DNA from: Paenarthrobacter sp. Z7-10
GTDB taxonomy: Bacteria; Actinomycetota; Actinomycetes; Actinomycetales; Micrococcaceae
Length of the DNA: 33,394 nt
Assembly (NCBI RefSeq): GCF_026932795.1
Contig: NZ_JADPVH010000045.1
Coordinates: forward strand, 1 to 33,394
Direction: 5' to 3'
The notes beneath the pieces were generated by a model that worked only from the letters and a program-made list of their open reading frames with translations, had not been told where the DNA came from and ran no database searches. Positions 6,787-15,065 of this stretch are shown here, one piece after another. The position numbers were made by a program, and so were the translations under genes. The first letter of the stretch is position 1; every line of letters begins with the position of its first letter.

Positions 6787-8571
6787 ATGACGGACACTCT
6801 TTTTGGTGGCCCAGCCCTGCCTCCGGCCTACCCGGAACGGGCCGCTTGGGGAACAGCGCCCAAGCTGCGGGCCTGGCAGGCCCAGGCACTGGAAAAGTAC
6901 TTCGAAGCCAATCCGCGGGACTTCCTGGCGGTGGCGACCCCTGGGGCCGGTAAAACAACATTCGCCCTGCGGATCGCCACCGAACTGGTGGAACGCGGGG
7001 TGGTTAATCGGATCACCATCGTCACCCCCACGGACCATCTGAAGCGGCAGTGGGCGGACGCTGCTGCCCGCGTGGGTATCGCCATCGATCCGAACTTTAA
7101 GAATGCGGACGGCAAGCACGGCCAAGGTTTCATGGGCGTGGCTGTCACCTATGCCCAGGTGGCCAGCAAGCCGCTGCTGCACCGGGCCAAGACAGAGGCG
7201 GCCCGTACTCTGGTGATCCTCGATGAAATCCACCACGGCGGCGACGCGCTGTCCTGGGGCGACGGCATCCGGGAGGCCTTCGATCCGGCCATCCGCCGCC
7301 TGTCCCTGACCGGAACACCCTTCCGCTCGGATACCGCAGCCATTCCCTTCGTCGACTACATCCAGGACCGGGAGGGGATCCGGCGCTCCCGGGCCGACTA
7401 TTCCTACGGCTACGGCCAGGCACTGAAGGACCACGTGGTCCGGCCCGTGATGTTTATGGCCTATTCCGGCCAGATGCGCTGGCGCACCAGCGCCGGCGAG
7501 GAGATGGCGGCCACCCTGGGCGCCCCGGTGACCAAAGATATTACGTCGCAGGCTTGGCGAACCGCGCTCAACGCCACCGGAGAGTGGATTCCCGCCGTGC
7601 TGGCCGCCGCGGACAAGCGGCTGGCCCAGGTGCGTCGTTCGGTGCCGGACGCCGGCGGCATGGTGATCGCCACGGACCACGACGACGCCCGTGCCTACGC
7701 CGGTCAGCTGAAGAAGATTACCGGGCAGTCGCCCACCGTGATCCTCTCCGACGACGCCAAGGCCTCCAGCAAAATCGAGGAATTTTCCGCCGGCGATAAG
7801 CGCTGGATGGTGGCGGTGCGGATGGTGTCCGAGGGCGTGGACGTGCCACGGCTGGCGGTGGGCGTGTATGCCACCTCGACGGCGACGCCGCTGTTTTTCG
7901 CCCAGGCGGTGGGCCGGTTCGTGCGGGCGCGCAAACGCGGGGAGACCGCGTCGGTTTTCCTTCCCTCGGTGCCGAACCTGATGGCCCTGGCCGCGCAGCT
8001 CGAACTTGAGCGCGACCACGCGCTGGACCGCCCGGAAACCGACTCGGACGGCTTCGCCACCGAGGATGCGGAGATGCTGGAGGCGAACCGGGAGGAGAAG
8101 GGCTCGGACACGCTGGAAAAATTCAGCTTCGAGGCCTTGGAATCTCAGGCATCCTTTGACCGGGTTTTGTATGACGGCGGGGAATTTGGCACCGGCGGCG
8201 AGGTGGGTGGCGAGGACGAGCTGGACTTCCTGGGCATCCCCGGTCTGCTCGATGCGGAGCAGGTCGGCGTGCTGCTCAAGCAGCATCAGGCGGACCAGCA
8301 GTCCCGGCGGCGCAGCCGCAACGCCGGCGCCGGGGGAGCGGACGCAGTCCCGGCAGCTCCGGCGGTGACCGATCACAGGTTGCTGATGGACCTGCGCAAC
8401 GAACTGGCCAAGAACGTCTCCGCCTGGTCGGCCCGCTCCGGCATGCCGCATGGACTGGTGCACAGCGAGCTGCGCCGGGTCTGCGGTGGGCCGGCCGTGG
8501 CCCAGGCCAATGAGGATCAGCTTCAGGTGCGGTTGAAGAAGCTCCAGGGCTGGTTCATCGGCCGGAAGTAG
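6787..8571 (+). CDS. DEAD/DEAH-box (XPB-like, DEIH) helicase
   Basis: The product is a 594-aa superfamily-2 ATPase. Seen directly: a Q-motif-like region (LRAWQAQALEKYF), Walker A TPGAGKTT (residues 51-58), TPTDHLKRQW (motif Ia), D146-E-I-H149 (Walker B), SLTGTPFRSD (motif III), SEGVDVPRLAVGVYATS (motif V) and QAVGRFVRARK (motif VI). The last 150 residues form an extra, partly charged C-terminal domain. Such enzymes translocate on or unwind nucleic acid with ATP; the DNA or RNA substrate is not known for this actinobacterial subfamily. AAGGA at 6772-6776 lies 10 nt before the ATG at 6787 but only 1 nt before the ATG at 6778, so 6787 is chosen. It faces pncB tail to tail with 20 bp between stop codons. 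Confidence 0.9.
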   Translation: MTDTLFGGPALPPAYPERAAWGTAPKLRAWQAQALEKYFEANPRDFLAVATPGAGKTTFALRIATELVERGVVNRITIVTPTDHLKRQWADAAARVGIAIDPNFKNADGKHGQGFMGVAVTYAQVASKPLLHRAKTEAARTLVILDEIHHGGDALSWGDGIREAFDPAIRRLSLTGTPFRSDTAAIPFVDYIQDREGIRRSRADYSYGYGQALKDHVVRPVMFMAYSGQMRWRTSAGEEMAATLGAPVTKDITSQAWRTALNATGEWIPAVLAAADKRLAQVRRSVPDAGGMVIATDHDDARAYAGQLKKITGQSPTVILSDDAKASSKIEEFSAGDKRWMVAVRMVSEGVDVPRLAVGVYATSTATPLFFAQAVGRFVRARKRGETASVFLPSVPNLMALAAQLELERDHALDRPETDSDGFATEDAEMLEANREEKGSDTLEKFSFEALESQASFDRVLYDGGEFGTGGEVGGEDELDFLGIPGLLDAEQVGVLLKQHQADQQSRRRSRNAGAGGADAVPAAPAVTDHRLLMDLRNELAKNVSAWSARSGMPHGLVHSELRRVCGGPAVAQANEDQLQVRLKKLQGWFIGRK

Positions 8572-8591
8572 CCGCGGACCTCAGGCGGACG

Positions 8592-9920
8592 TCAGCTTGT
8601 CTCGAACTCGGTGGCGATGACGGCTTCCCCGCGCTGCAGCCGCAGCGAGGCAGCGGGCAGTTCCGCCATGGAATCCCGGTGCCGTTCGGCGGCCCGGCGG
8701 ACGCCTTCCGGTCCGGTCCACCCCGGTGCCAGCACCCCGTCGGCCATGAACTGCACGATCAGCGGGCGGTCGTCGCCGTCGTCCTGCGGCCGGTGGCCAA
8801 TGCCGACGATCTCCGCGGTGGCGCGCCCGGCGGTGTCCCGGCGCCGCAGCGCGTATTTGCGCCCGCCCACTGAGGCCTTGTTCTTTGCCGACTTGGCCAC
8901 CGGTATGAAGGTCCCGCCGTCATCCTCGCGGCTGACCAGTTTGTAGACCAGGCTGGCCGTGGGCGCACCGGAGCCGGTGACAAGCGAGGTGCCTATGCCA
9001 TAGGAATCAACCGGCGCCGAGGCCAGCGCCGCAATGGCATATTCGTCCAGGTCGGAGGTGACAGTGATCCGGGTCGCGGTATTGCCAAGCGAGTCCAGCA
9101 GGTCCCGGACCTCGCGGGCCTGGGTCACCAGGTCGCCGGAGTCGAGCCGGACCGCGCCCAGGCCCGGTCCGGCCAGTTCGACGGCGGTCCGCACCGCCGT
9201 CGGGACGTCGTACGTGTCCACCAGCAGGGTGGTTCCGATGCCCAGCGAACTGAGCTGGGCGGCAAAGGCTTCCCGTTCCGTATCGTGGAGCAGGGTGAAG
9301 GAATGCGCGGCCGTGCCCACCGTCCGCACGCCGTAGCGAAGCCCGCATTCCAGGTTGGAGGTGCTGTCGAAGCCGGCAATGATGGCCGCCCGCGACGCGG
9401 CGACTGCGGACTCCTCCTGCGTGCGGCGCGATCCCATCTCGATGCAGGGCCGGCCGCCCGCTGCGCCCACCATCCGAGAGGCGGCGGAGGCGATGGCGCT
9501 GTCATGGTTAAGCACCGAGAGGATGTACGTTTCCAGGATGCACGCCTCGGCAAAGCTGGATTCCACAATCAGCAGCGGGGAGTTCGGAAAATACGCATCG
9601 CCCTCGGCGTAGCCAAAGATGTTGCCGGAAAAGCGGAAGTCCGCCAGCCAGGCCAAGGTCTCATCGTTGACCACCTGGTTGCGGGCCAGGAAGTCCAGTT
9701 CGGCCGCGCCGAAGCTGAACTGCTCAATGCCCTCCAGCAGCCGCCCGGTGCCGCCCACCACACCATAGCGGCGGCCGTCCGGCAGCCGGCGGGCGAAGGC
9801 CTCAAAGACACTGCGCCGGTGCGCCGCGCCCGAATGCAGGGCGGCCTGCAGCATGGTCAGTTCATAATGATCGGTAAACAGGGACGTCCGGGGTTGGCCC
9901 CAGGCGGGCGGGATAGTCAC
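8592..9920 (-). CDS. pncB: Nicotinate phosphoribosyltransferase
   Basis: This 442-aa enzyme couples nicotinate with PRPP (ATP-dependent) to form nicotinate mononucleotide in NAD salvage. Characteristic sequence includes SLFTDHYELTMLQAAL, the EMGSRR and GFDSTSNLECG regions, GTAAHSFTLLH (the conserved histidine region), and the PRPP/phosphate-binding VRLDSGDL. Length and motifs are normal for the bacterial NAPRT family. It starts with GTG at 9920. A -10 TAGAGT ends 7 nt upstream, and the promoter overlaps that of the divergent clpS. The pncB next to clpS arrangement is also seen in mycobacteria (pncB1, Rv1330c). Confidence 0.96.
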   Translation of the reverse strand: MTIPPAWGQPRTSLFTDHYELTMLQAALHSGAAHRRSVFEAFARRLPDGRRYGVVGGTGRLLEGIEQFSFGAAELDFLARNQVVNDETLAWLADFRFSGNIFGYAEGDAYFPNSPLLIVESSFAEACILETYILSVLNHDSAIASAASRMVGAAGGRPCIEMGSRRTQEESAVAASRAAIIAGFDSTSNLECGLRYGVRTVGTAAHSFTLLHDTEREAFAAQLSSLGIGTTLLVDTYDVPTAVRTAVELAGPGLGAVRLDSGDLVTQAREVRDLLDSLGNTATRITVTSDLDEYAIAALASAPVDSYGIGTSLVTGSGAPTASLVYKLVSREDDGGTFIPVAKSAKNKASVGGRKYALRRRDTAGRATAEIVGIGHRPQDDGDDRPLIVQFMADGVLAPGWTGPEGVRRAAERHRDSMAELPAASLRLQRGEAVIATEFETS

Positions 9921-9957
9921 AAAATGTACTCTAATGCGGCCGCACTAGAATGGACAC
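9921..9957. promoter_or_regulatory. Overlapping divergent leaderless promoters of pncB and clpS
   Basis: Only 37 bp separate the start codons. The minus-strand -10 TAGAGT (plus positions 9928-9933) ends 7 nt before the pncB GTG. The plus-strand -10 TAGAAT (9946-9951) ends 6 nt before the clpS ATG. The expected -35 region of each promoter lies over the other's -10 or start codon, so both cannot be fully occupied by polymerase at once. Confidence 0.6.
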
Positions 9958-10269
9958 ATGACCGTGCGCACCGCTCCCCGGACCGAACGGGAAACCGAGA
10001 CCACTGCGCTGAGCGCACCGGACGTACCCTGGGTGTTGATTATCTGGAACGATCCGGTGAACCTGATGAGCTACGTGAGTTACGTCTTCCAAAGCTATTT
10101 TGGCTATTCCGAGGCCAAGGCCGGCGAGCTGATGATGCAGGTGCACAGCGAGGGAAAATCCGCCGTGGCGCATGGCAGCAAGGAAAAAATGGAAGCACAT
10201 GCCGCGGCCATGCACGGCTATGGGCTGTGGGCTACGGTGCAAAAAGACGACGCGAACGCTGAGGGATAA
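9958..10269 (+). CDS. clpS: ATP-dependent Clp protease adaptor ClpS
   Basis: ClpS binds N-degron substrates (proteins with bulky hydrophobic N-terminal residues) and delivers them to the ClpAP/ClpCP protease. The 103-aa protein has a 22-residue flexible N-terminus, then the conserved core PWVLIIWNDPVNLMSYVSYVF, the KAGELMMQVHSEGKSAV helix and HGYGLWATVQKD. The N-degron pocket signature (NDP...) and the HxxG region are intact. It starts the clpS-DUF2017-murI run and is 5 bp from the next gene. Its -10 lies 6 nt from the ATG, indicating a leaderless mRNA. Confidence 0.96.
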   Translation: MTVRTAPRTERETETTALSAPDVPWVLIIWNDPVNLMSYVSYVFQSYFGYSEAKAGELMMQVHSEGKSAVAHGSKEKMEAHAAAMHGYGLWATVQKDDANAEG

Positions 10270-10274
10270 ACCAG

Positions 10275-10853
10275 GTGGCCAGAGCTTTTAAATACTCACG
10301 CAAGGGCATCACCGGGGCACTGGAGGAAACCGAACGCTCGCTTCTGCGCAACTTGTTCGCGGACGTCATTGGCATGCTGGAACCTGACACTCCGGCGCAA
10401 ACGGATCCGCTGGCGGCGCTGATTGGGCTGGATCTTTCGGTCCAGGTTCCGCAGGATCCGGCGCTGCTGCGGCTGCTGCCGGACGCCGTCCGCGGTGACG
10501 ACGATGCCGCCCTGGAGTTCCGGCAACTGACCGAGCGTTCGCTGCGCGAAAGCAAGATCGGCGCGCTGCGCGCGGCGTCGCTGGCGCTGGAGTCGGACAA
10601 ACTGGTGCTGACCGAGGAATCTGCCAAACTCTTCTCCACTGCCCTGAACGATGTGCGGCTGGTGCTCTCCGAACGGTTGGAGATCCGCAGCGAATCCGAC
10701 GCGGAACGGATTCATCAGATGCAGGACTGGGCGCAGGCCGACGACGTCGACAGCTACCTGGCGCTGGTGTACAACTTCACCTCCTGGCTGCAGGAATCAC
10801 TGGTGCAGGCCATGCTGGACAGCCTGCAGAACACCGCGCCCCGCAAACCGTAG
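10275..10853 (+). CDS. DUF2017 family protein
   Basis: This 192-aa, mostly helical protein starts with GTG (MARAFKYSRKGITGALEETE). GAGGGA at 10261-10266, overlapping the end of clpS, acts as its ribosome binding site with an 8-nt spacer. No catalytic motif is visible. DUF2017 proteins follow clpS in many actinobacteria (Rv1332 in mycobacteria), so a role linked to ClpS-dependent proteolysis is plausible but unproven. It is surely cotranscribed with clpS. Confidence 0.88.
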   Translation: MARAFKYSRKGITGALEETERSLLRNLFADVIGMLEPDTPAQTDPLAALIGLDLSVQVPQDPALLRLLPDAVRGDDDAALEFRQLTERSLRESKIGALRAASLALESDKLVLTEESAKLFSTALNDVRLVLSERLEIRSESDAERIHQMQDWAQADDVDSYLALVYNFTSWLQESLVQAMLDSLQNTAPRKP

Positions 10854-10909
10854 CGGGACTGTGACCAATCAGACGCGGACATAAGTTCCGCCCCGGCGCC
10901 GGAACGTTC

Positions 10910-10915
10910 TAGTCT
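10910..10915 (+). promoter_or_regulatory. -10 box TAGTCT upstream of murI
   Basis: TAGTCT ends 9 nt before the murI ATG, implying a leader of only 2-3 nt. It lies in the 71-bp gap after DUF2017, so murI can be transcribed separately from clpS. Confidence 0.4.
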
Positions 10916-10924
10916 GGGACGATC

Positions 10925-11929
10925 ATGAGCTCAGCATCGAGTGGCAGCCCAATGCCCGCGCCCGGGACAAAGTCCCCGCCCGCCGGTACCCTGTCGGAGC
11001 GACCCATCGGGATCTTCGACTCCGGTGTGGGCGGCCTGACAGTTGCCCGTTCCGTGATCGACCAATTGCCCAACGAATCCATCCTGTACGTCGGAGACAC
11101 CGCCAACGGCCCCTATGGCCCGCTGCCCATCGCCGAGGTGCGGGCCAACGCCCTCGGTGTGATGGACGAGCTGGTGGATTCGGGCGTGAAGCTGCTGGTG
11201 ATCGCCTGCAACACCGCCTCCGCCGCCGTGCTCCGGGATGCGCGGGAACGTTATACGGCGCGCAGCGGAATCCCAGTGGTCGAGGTCATCCAGCCGGCGG
11301 TGCGCCGCGCCGTGGCTGCGACCAGGAACCGCCGGGTCGGAGTGATAGGCACCTCGGCAACCATTGGTTCGCGGGCGTATGAGGACACGTTTGCCGCCGC
11401 GGTGGACCTGAAGATCGTCTCCGCCGCCTGCCCCGACTTCGTCCGGTTCGTCGAGTCCGGAATCACCACTGGTTCCGAGCTGCTCTCCAGGGCACAGGAA
11501 TACCTGGCCCCGCTCAAGGCCGCCGAGGTGGACACGGTGGTTCTTGGCTGCACGCACTATCCGCTGCTGACCGGCGTGATTTCGTTCTGCATGGGCGACG
11601 GCGTCACTCTCGTCTCCAGCGCGGAGGAGACGGCCAAGGACGTCTACAAGGCGCTGGTGGGCCACGACCTGGAACGGACCGGCTCCACGGCGCCGGTGCA
11701 CAGCTTTGTCTCCACCGGCGATGCCGGGCAGTTCGGCGTGCTGGCCCGCCGGTTCCTGGGCCCGGAGGTGCTCAGCGTGGAGCAGGTGGACCATGTGGCA
11801 GCACGCTACCCCACCGGCTCAATGTCCCGGATCACACCCGAAATGCTGGCTCAAGCCCAGGGCCGGGCGCGGCGGCCGCGGATCTCCAACTTCGTCCTGC
11901 ATGCCGCCGGGTCCGGGGACCAGGGATGA
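10925..11929 (+). CDS. murI: Glutamate racemase
   Basis: MurI interconverts L- and D-glutamate, supplying D-Glu for peptidoglycan. The 334-aa protein has an N-terminal extension of about 25 residues rich in Ser/Pro/Ala. The catalytic core follows: [24 protein letters not shown], the first catalytic cysteine C95 (VIACNTASA) and the second, C209 ([10 protein letters not shown]). All key residues are present. An alternative start inside the extension cannot be excluded, but no ATG with a ribosome binding site is seen nearer the core. It overlaps the next gene by 4 bp (ATGA), so the two are translationally coupled. Confidence 0.96.
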   Translation: MSSASSGSPMPAPGTKSPPAGTLSERPIGIFDSGVGGLTVARSVIDQLPNESILYVGDTANGPYGPLPIAEVRANALGVMDELVDSGVKLLVIACNTASAAVLRDARERYTARSGIPVVEVIQPAVRRAVAATRNRRVGVIGTSATIGSRAYEDTFAAAVDLKIVSAACPDFVRFVESGITTGSELLSRAQEYLAPLKAAEVDTVVLGCTHYPLLTGVISFCMGDGVTLVSSAEETAKDVYKALVGHDLERTGSTAPVHSFVSTGDAGQFGVLARRFLGPEVLSVEQVDHVAARYPTGSMSRITPEMLAQAQGRARRPRISNFVLHAAGSGDQG

Positions 11930-12723
11930 AGCTGACTATTGTTGGCTGCAGCGGATCCTTTCCCGGCCCGCAGTCACCGGCGTCGTGTTATCTGATCACC
12001 GCCCACGACGGCGTGCGGCCGTGGCGGATCCTGCTCGACCTCGGCAGCGGTGCGCTCGGCGCGGTGCAGAAATACATGGATCTGCAGGACATTGATGCCA
12101 TTTTTTTGACCCATCTGCATCCGGACCACTGCATGGATCTGTGTGGGCTGCACGTTGCAGTCCGCTGGGATCCGGCTGGTTGGCAAGCCGGCCGGATCCC
12201 CGTCTGGGGACCGGCGGCAACGGCGGACCGGCTGGCCACGGCCTACGGACTCGATCCCAATCCCGGAATGCGGGAGGAATTTGATTTTCACTGCTGGACC
12301 GAGCGGGACACCGTGCAGTTGGGCCCCTTCCGGATTACTCCCTATGCGGTCAATCATCCGATTCCGGAGGCGTACGCGCTGCGGGTTGAGGCCACCGAAT
12401 ATGACGGCACCGGCGTGGACAGGGTCAGTAAGCTGGCCTATTCCGGCGACACGGATTCCTGTTCCGGGCTGGAGGAAGCGGCCCGGGATGTCCAGTTGTT
12501 CCTCTGTGAGGCGGCCTTCGAAGAGGGCCGCGACGATGGCATCCGGGACGTCCACCTGACTGGAAAACGAGCCGCGGAGGCGGCCGCAAAGGCAAATGCA
12601 CGGCGGCTGCTGCTGACCCACCTGCCGGTCTGGACCGATGCCAATACGGTGGTGGCAGAGGCCAAAGGTGCCTACTCCGGAGAGGTCGCAGCCGCCGTCG
12701 CCGGAGTCCACTACTCGATTTGA
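11926..12723 (+). CDS. MBL-fold hydrolase, Rv1339-type cyclic-nucleotide phosphodiesterase-like
   Basis: This 265-aa metallo-beta-lactamase-fold protein shows the metal ligands H63-L-H65-P-D67-H68, a later SGDTD and a C-terminal THLP. Length and layout resemble RNase Z/arylsulfatase-like members rather than beta-lactamases. Its place between murI and rph matches mycobacterial Rv1339, described as an atypical class II cAMP phosphodiesterase. cAMP or other cyclic-nucleotide hydrolysis is thus the best guess (synteny-based inference). The ATG overlaps the murI stop, so expression is coupled to murI. Confidence 0.85.
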   Translation: MKLTIVGCSGSFPGPQSPASCYLITAHDGVRPWRILLDLGSGALGAVQKYMDLQDIDAIFLTHLHPDHCMDLCGLHVAVRWDPAGWQAGRIPVWGPAATADRLATAYGLDPNPGMREEFDFHCWTERDTVQLGPFRITPYAVNHPIPEAYALRVEATEYDGTGVDRVSKLAYSGDTDSCSGLEEAARDVQLFLCEAAFEEGRDDGIRDVHLTGKRAAEAAAKANARRLLLTHLPVWTDANTVVAEAKGAYSGEVAAAVAGVHYSI

Positions 12724-12769
12724 GGCACGGTGCGCGATGCTGGGCGCGAAACTTTCCCCGGCGGCTGGC

Positions 12770-12775
12770 TAAAGT
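12770..12775 (+). promoter_or_regulatory. -10 box TAAAGT of rph (leaderless)
   Basis: TAAAGT ends 6 nt before the rph ATG at 12782, inside the 58-bp gap that separates rph from the preceding gene. Confidence 0.5.
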
Positions 12776-12781
12776 GGAACC

Positions 12782-13546
12782 ATGACAACAGGCGAAACAG
12801 CGGCACCGGCCGGCATCCAGGGAGTCCGGGCGGATGGCCGCATGCCGGATCAGCTCCGGAACATCAGCATCACCCGTGGCTGGTCCCAGCAGGCTGAAGG
12901 GTCTGCGCTGATCGAGTTCGGCAACACCCGGGTACTCTGCACGGCTTCGCTCACCGCAGGGGTCCCGCGCTGGCTCAAGGGTGAGGGCCGCGGTTGGGTC
13001 ACCGCCGAGTATGCCATGCTGCCGCGGGCCACGAACACCCGCTCCGACCGGGAATCGGTCAAAGGCAAGATCGGCGGCCGGACGCACGAGATCTCCCGGC
13101 TGATCGGCCGGTCACTGCGCTCCATTATCGACACCAAGGCACTGGGCGAGAACACCATCGTGCTGGACTGCGACGTGCTGCAGGCCGACGGGGGCACCCG
13201 CACCGCCGCGATTACCGGCGCCTATGTGGCGCTGGCCGATGCCATCCGGTATGCGCGGGAGAACAAACTGATCGCCCGAACGGCGCAGCCGCTGCTGGAC
13301 ACCGTTGCGGCGGTATCCGTGGGCATCATCGATGGCGTGCCGATGCTTGATCTGCCCTACGTCGAAGACGTGCGTGCGGAAACCGACATGAACGTAGTCG
13401 TGACAGGGTCCGGCAAATTCGTCGAGGTGCAGGGAACCGCTGAGGGAGCTCCCTTTGACCGCGATGAGCTGGATGCGCTGCTGGACCTGGCACTGGCGGG
13501 CACGGTGCAATTGGCGCAGATCCAGCGCGACACGCTCGGAGTCTGA
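12782..13546 (+). CDS. rph: Ribonuclease PH
   Basis: RNase PH is a phosphate-dependent 3'-5' exoribonuclease that trims tRNA 3' ends; it assembles as a hexamer in the cytoplasm. The 254-aa protein is full length: [37 protein letters not shown]-type core (here [18 protein letters not shown]), [35 protein letters not shown], and the phosphate/Mg region [17 protein letters not shown]. All expected motifs are intact. rdgB follows after 2 bp, a common actinobacterial pairing. Confidence 0.96.
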   Translation: MTTGETAAPAGIQGVRADGRMPDQLRNISITRGWSQQAEGSALIEFGNTRVLCTASLTAGVPRWLKGEGRGWVTAEYAMLPRATNTRSDRESVKGKIGGRTHEISRLIGRSLRSIIDTKALGENTIVLDCDVLQADGGTRTAAITGAYVALADAIRYARENKLIARTAQPLLDTVAAVSVGIIDGVPMLDLPYVEDVRAETDMNVVVTGSGKFVEVQGTAEGAPFDRDELDALLDLALAGTVQLAQIQRDTLGV

Positions 13547-13548
13547 CG

Positions 13549-14190
13549 ATGGCGGCCACGACACCGCGGCTGGTCCTGGCCACGCACAACCTGGGCAAGC
13601 TGCGTGAACTGCGTGAACTGCTGCGCGGGCAGGTGCCGGGCCTGGATGTTGACACCCAAGTGGTGGACGCCGGCTCGGTCGGTGCCCCGGACGTCGCGGA
13701 AACCGGAGTGACCTTTGCGCAGAATTCGCTGTTGAAGGCGCACGCGGTGGCAGCGGCGACGGGTCTGACCGCGATCGCGGACGATTCCGGCCTCGCCGTG
13801 GACGTGCTGGGAGGTGCTCCCGGAATTTTTTCCGCGCGCTGGTGTGGTTCGCACGGCGACGACGGCGCCAACCTTCGCCTGCTGCTGGCCCAACTGGCCG
13901 ACATCGACGATGCGCACCGGGGTGCCGGCTTCGTCTGTGCCGCGTCCCTGGTGATTCCGGCGGTCGACGGAGGCGCCGCCGTCGAACGCGTTGAAACCGG
14001 GGAACTGCGCGGGCACCTGCTGTTCGAACCACGCGGTGCCGGTGGGTTCGGCTACGATCCGATCCTGGTCCCGACCGGGTTGACCGCCAGCTGTGCGGAG
14101 CTTCCGCCGGCGGAGAAGAACGCCATCAGCCACCGCGGACAGGCCTTCCGGAAACTGCTGCCGCATATTACCGCGGCACTGCGGAGCTGA
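13549..14190 (+). CDS. rdgB: RdgB/HAM1 family non-canonical purine NTP pyrophosphatase
   Basis: This 213-aa enzyme hydrolyses dITP, ITP and XTP to monophosphates, keeping deaminated purines out of nucleic acids. Motifs seen: ATHNLGKLRELRELL (family ATxNxGK...E), AIADDSGLAVDVLGGAPGIFSARW with catalytic D78/D79, GGFGYDPILVP and EKNAISHRGQAF. The change from the usual SARYAG to SARWCG is unusual but lies outside the catalytic Asp pair. The ATG is 2 bp after the rph stop, so it is probably translated by reinitiation. The gene ends 52 bp from the convergent dedA gene. Confidence 0.95.
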   Translation: MAATTPRLVLATHNLGKLRELRELLRGQVPGLDVDTQVVDAGSVGAPDVAETGVTFAQNSLLKAHAVAAATGLTAIADDSGLAVDVLGGAPGIFSARWCGSHGDDGANLRLLLAQLADIDDAHRGAGFVCAASLVIPAVDGGAAVERVETGELRGHLLFEPRGAGGFGYDPILVPTGLTASCAELPPAEKNAISHRGQAFRKLLPHITAALRS

Positions 14191-14198
14191 TCCGCGGA

Positions 14199-14211
14199 CC
14201 GCATCTTGCGG
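14199..14211. terminator. Small hairpin between convergent rdgB and dedA
   Basis: CCGCA/TGCGG pairs with a TCT loop in the 52-bp convergent gap. The stem is short and no good T-run follows in either direction, so the assignment is weak. Confidence 0.25.
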
Positions 14212-14242
14212 GCTAAAAATGCGCTGCGGGTCTCGGCGTGGA

Positions 14243-14962
14243 CTATTGCCCGTTCGACCGGGCCGCATTGCGGCGGGCAAGGTAGGCCTTGGCGAACTCG
14301 ATGATGATCGGAATGATCGAGACCAGCACGATCACAATAAAGATGATGTCCAGGTTTTTCGTCACCCACGGCACCCGGTCGCCCAGGATGAAGCCCAACA
14401 GGGTCACCCCGCCGGCCCAAAGGATGGCACCTATCGCATTGAACAGTGCGAATTGGCGCCGGCTCATGCCGGCCACGCCGACAATGACGGGGACAAAGGT
14501 CCGCACGATGGGAACAAAACGGGCCAGGATCAGTGCCTGTCCGCCATGCTTTTCAAAGAACGCGTGCGCACTTTCGACATGCTTGCGCTTGAACAACCGC
14601 GAGTCAGGCTTGTTGAAGAGCGCGGGCCCGGCTTTGGCGCCGATGAGGTAGCCCACCTGGTTCCCGGCAAAGGCGCAAACAATCACCAGCAGCATCAGCA
14701 GCACAATGTTGAACCGGATGGTCCCGGTGGCCACCAGCAGTCCAGCGGTGAAGAGCAGCGAGTCGCCGGGCAGGAAGAACCCGATCAGGAGCCCGGTTTC
14801 GGCGAAAATCATGGCACAGGCGACCAGCACCACCCACGGTCCCAGCGCCGGGTTGCTGAGAATGATTTGCGGGTCCAGCCACGGTGGCAGCACGAACGCA
14901 TGGGCGGGCCCCTGGCCGAGCAGGGCGGGCAGAGTCGAAGCCGCGATGGCAGAGAGGATCAC
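14243..14962 (-). CDS. DedA family membrane protein
   Basis: The product is 239 aa. It has the two DedA signatures: ETGLLIGFFLPGDSLLFTAG (about residues 55-74) and the re-entrant/arginine motif RFVPIVRTFVPVIVG, plus several membrane helices. DedA proteins (SNARE-associated/VTT domain) act as flippases for lipid carriers such as undecaprenyl phosphate or phosphatidylethanolamine and support membrane energetics; which lipid applies here is unknown. It starts with GTG at 14962 with no Shine-Dalgarno, but TACGCT lies 6 nt upstream, indicating a leaderless mRNA. Confidence 0.93.
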   Translation of the reverse strand: MILSAIAASTLPALLGQGPAHAFVLPPWLDPQIILSNPALGPWVVLVACAMIFAETGLLIGFFLPGDSLLFTAGLLVATGTIRFNIVLLMLLVIVCAFAGNQVGYLIGAKAGPALFNKPDSRLFKRKHVESAHAFFEKHGGQALILARFVPIVRTFVPVIVGVAGMSRRQFALFNAIGAILWAGGVTLLGFILGDRVPWVTKNLDIIFIVIVLVSIIPIIIEFAKAYLARRNAARSNGQ

Positions 14963-14968
14963 CCGTTA

Positions 14969-14982
14969 AGCGTACGGTACGC
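14969..14982 (-). promoter_or_regulatory. -10 box TACGCT of dedA inside a 13-bp palindrome
   Basis: On the minus strand TACGCT (plus positions 14969-14974) ends 6 nt before the GTG. The perfect palindrome GCGTAC-G-GTACGC (14970-14982) overlaps five of its six bases, so a dimeric regulator bound here would block this promoter. Confidence 0.4.
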
Positions 14983-15065
14983 CCCCGGGCGGACGGCTCC
15001 ACCCAAGGATGGGCACGCCGGGGAGGCCAGCCGGCAGTGCACAGGTTCTGCGGCGTCGCCTCCGC

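Noticed and set aside
6274-8463. 729-codon open frame on the minus strand opposite the DUF3039 and helicase genes
   Set aside because: It is antisense to a helicase with complete motifs, contains no recognisable domain, and is rich in His/Arg/Gly as expected for a shadow frame in high-GC DNA.
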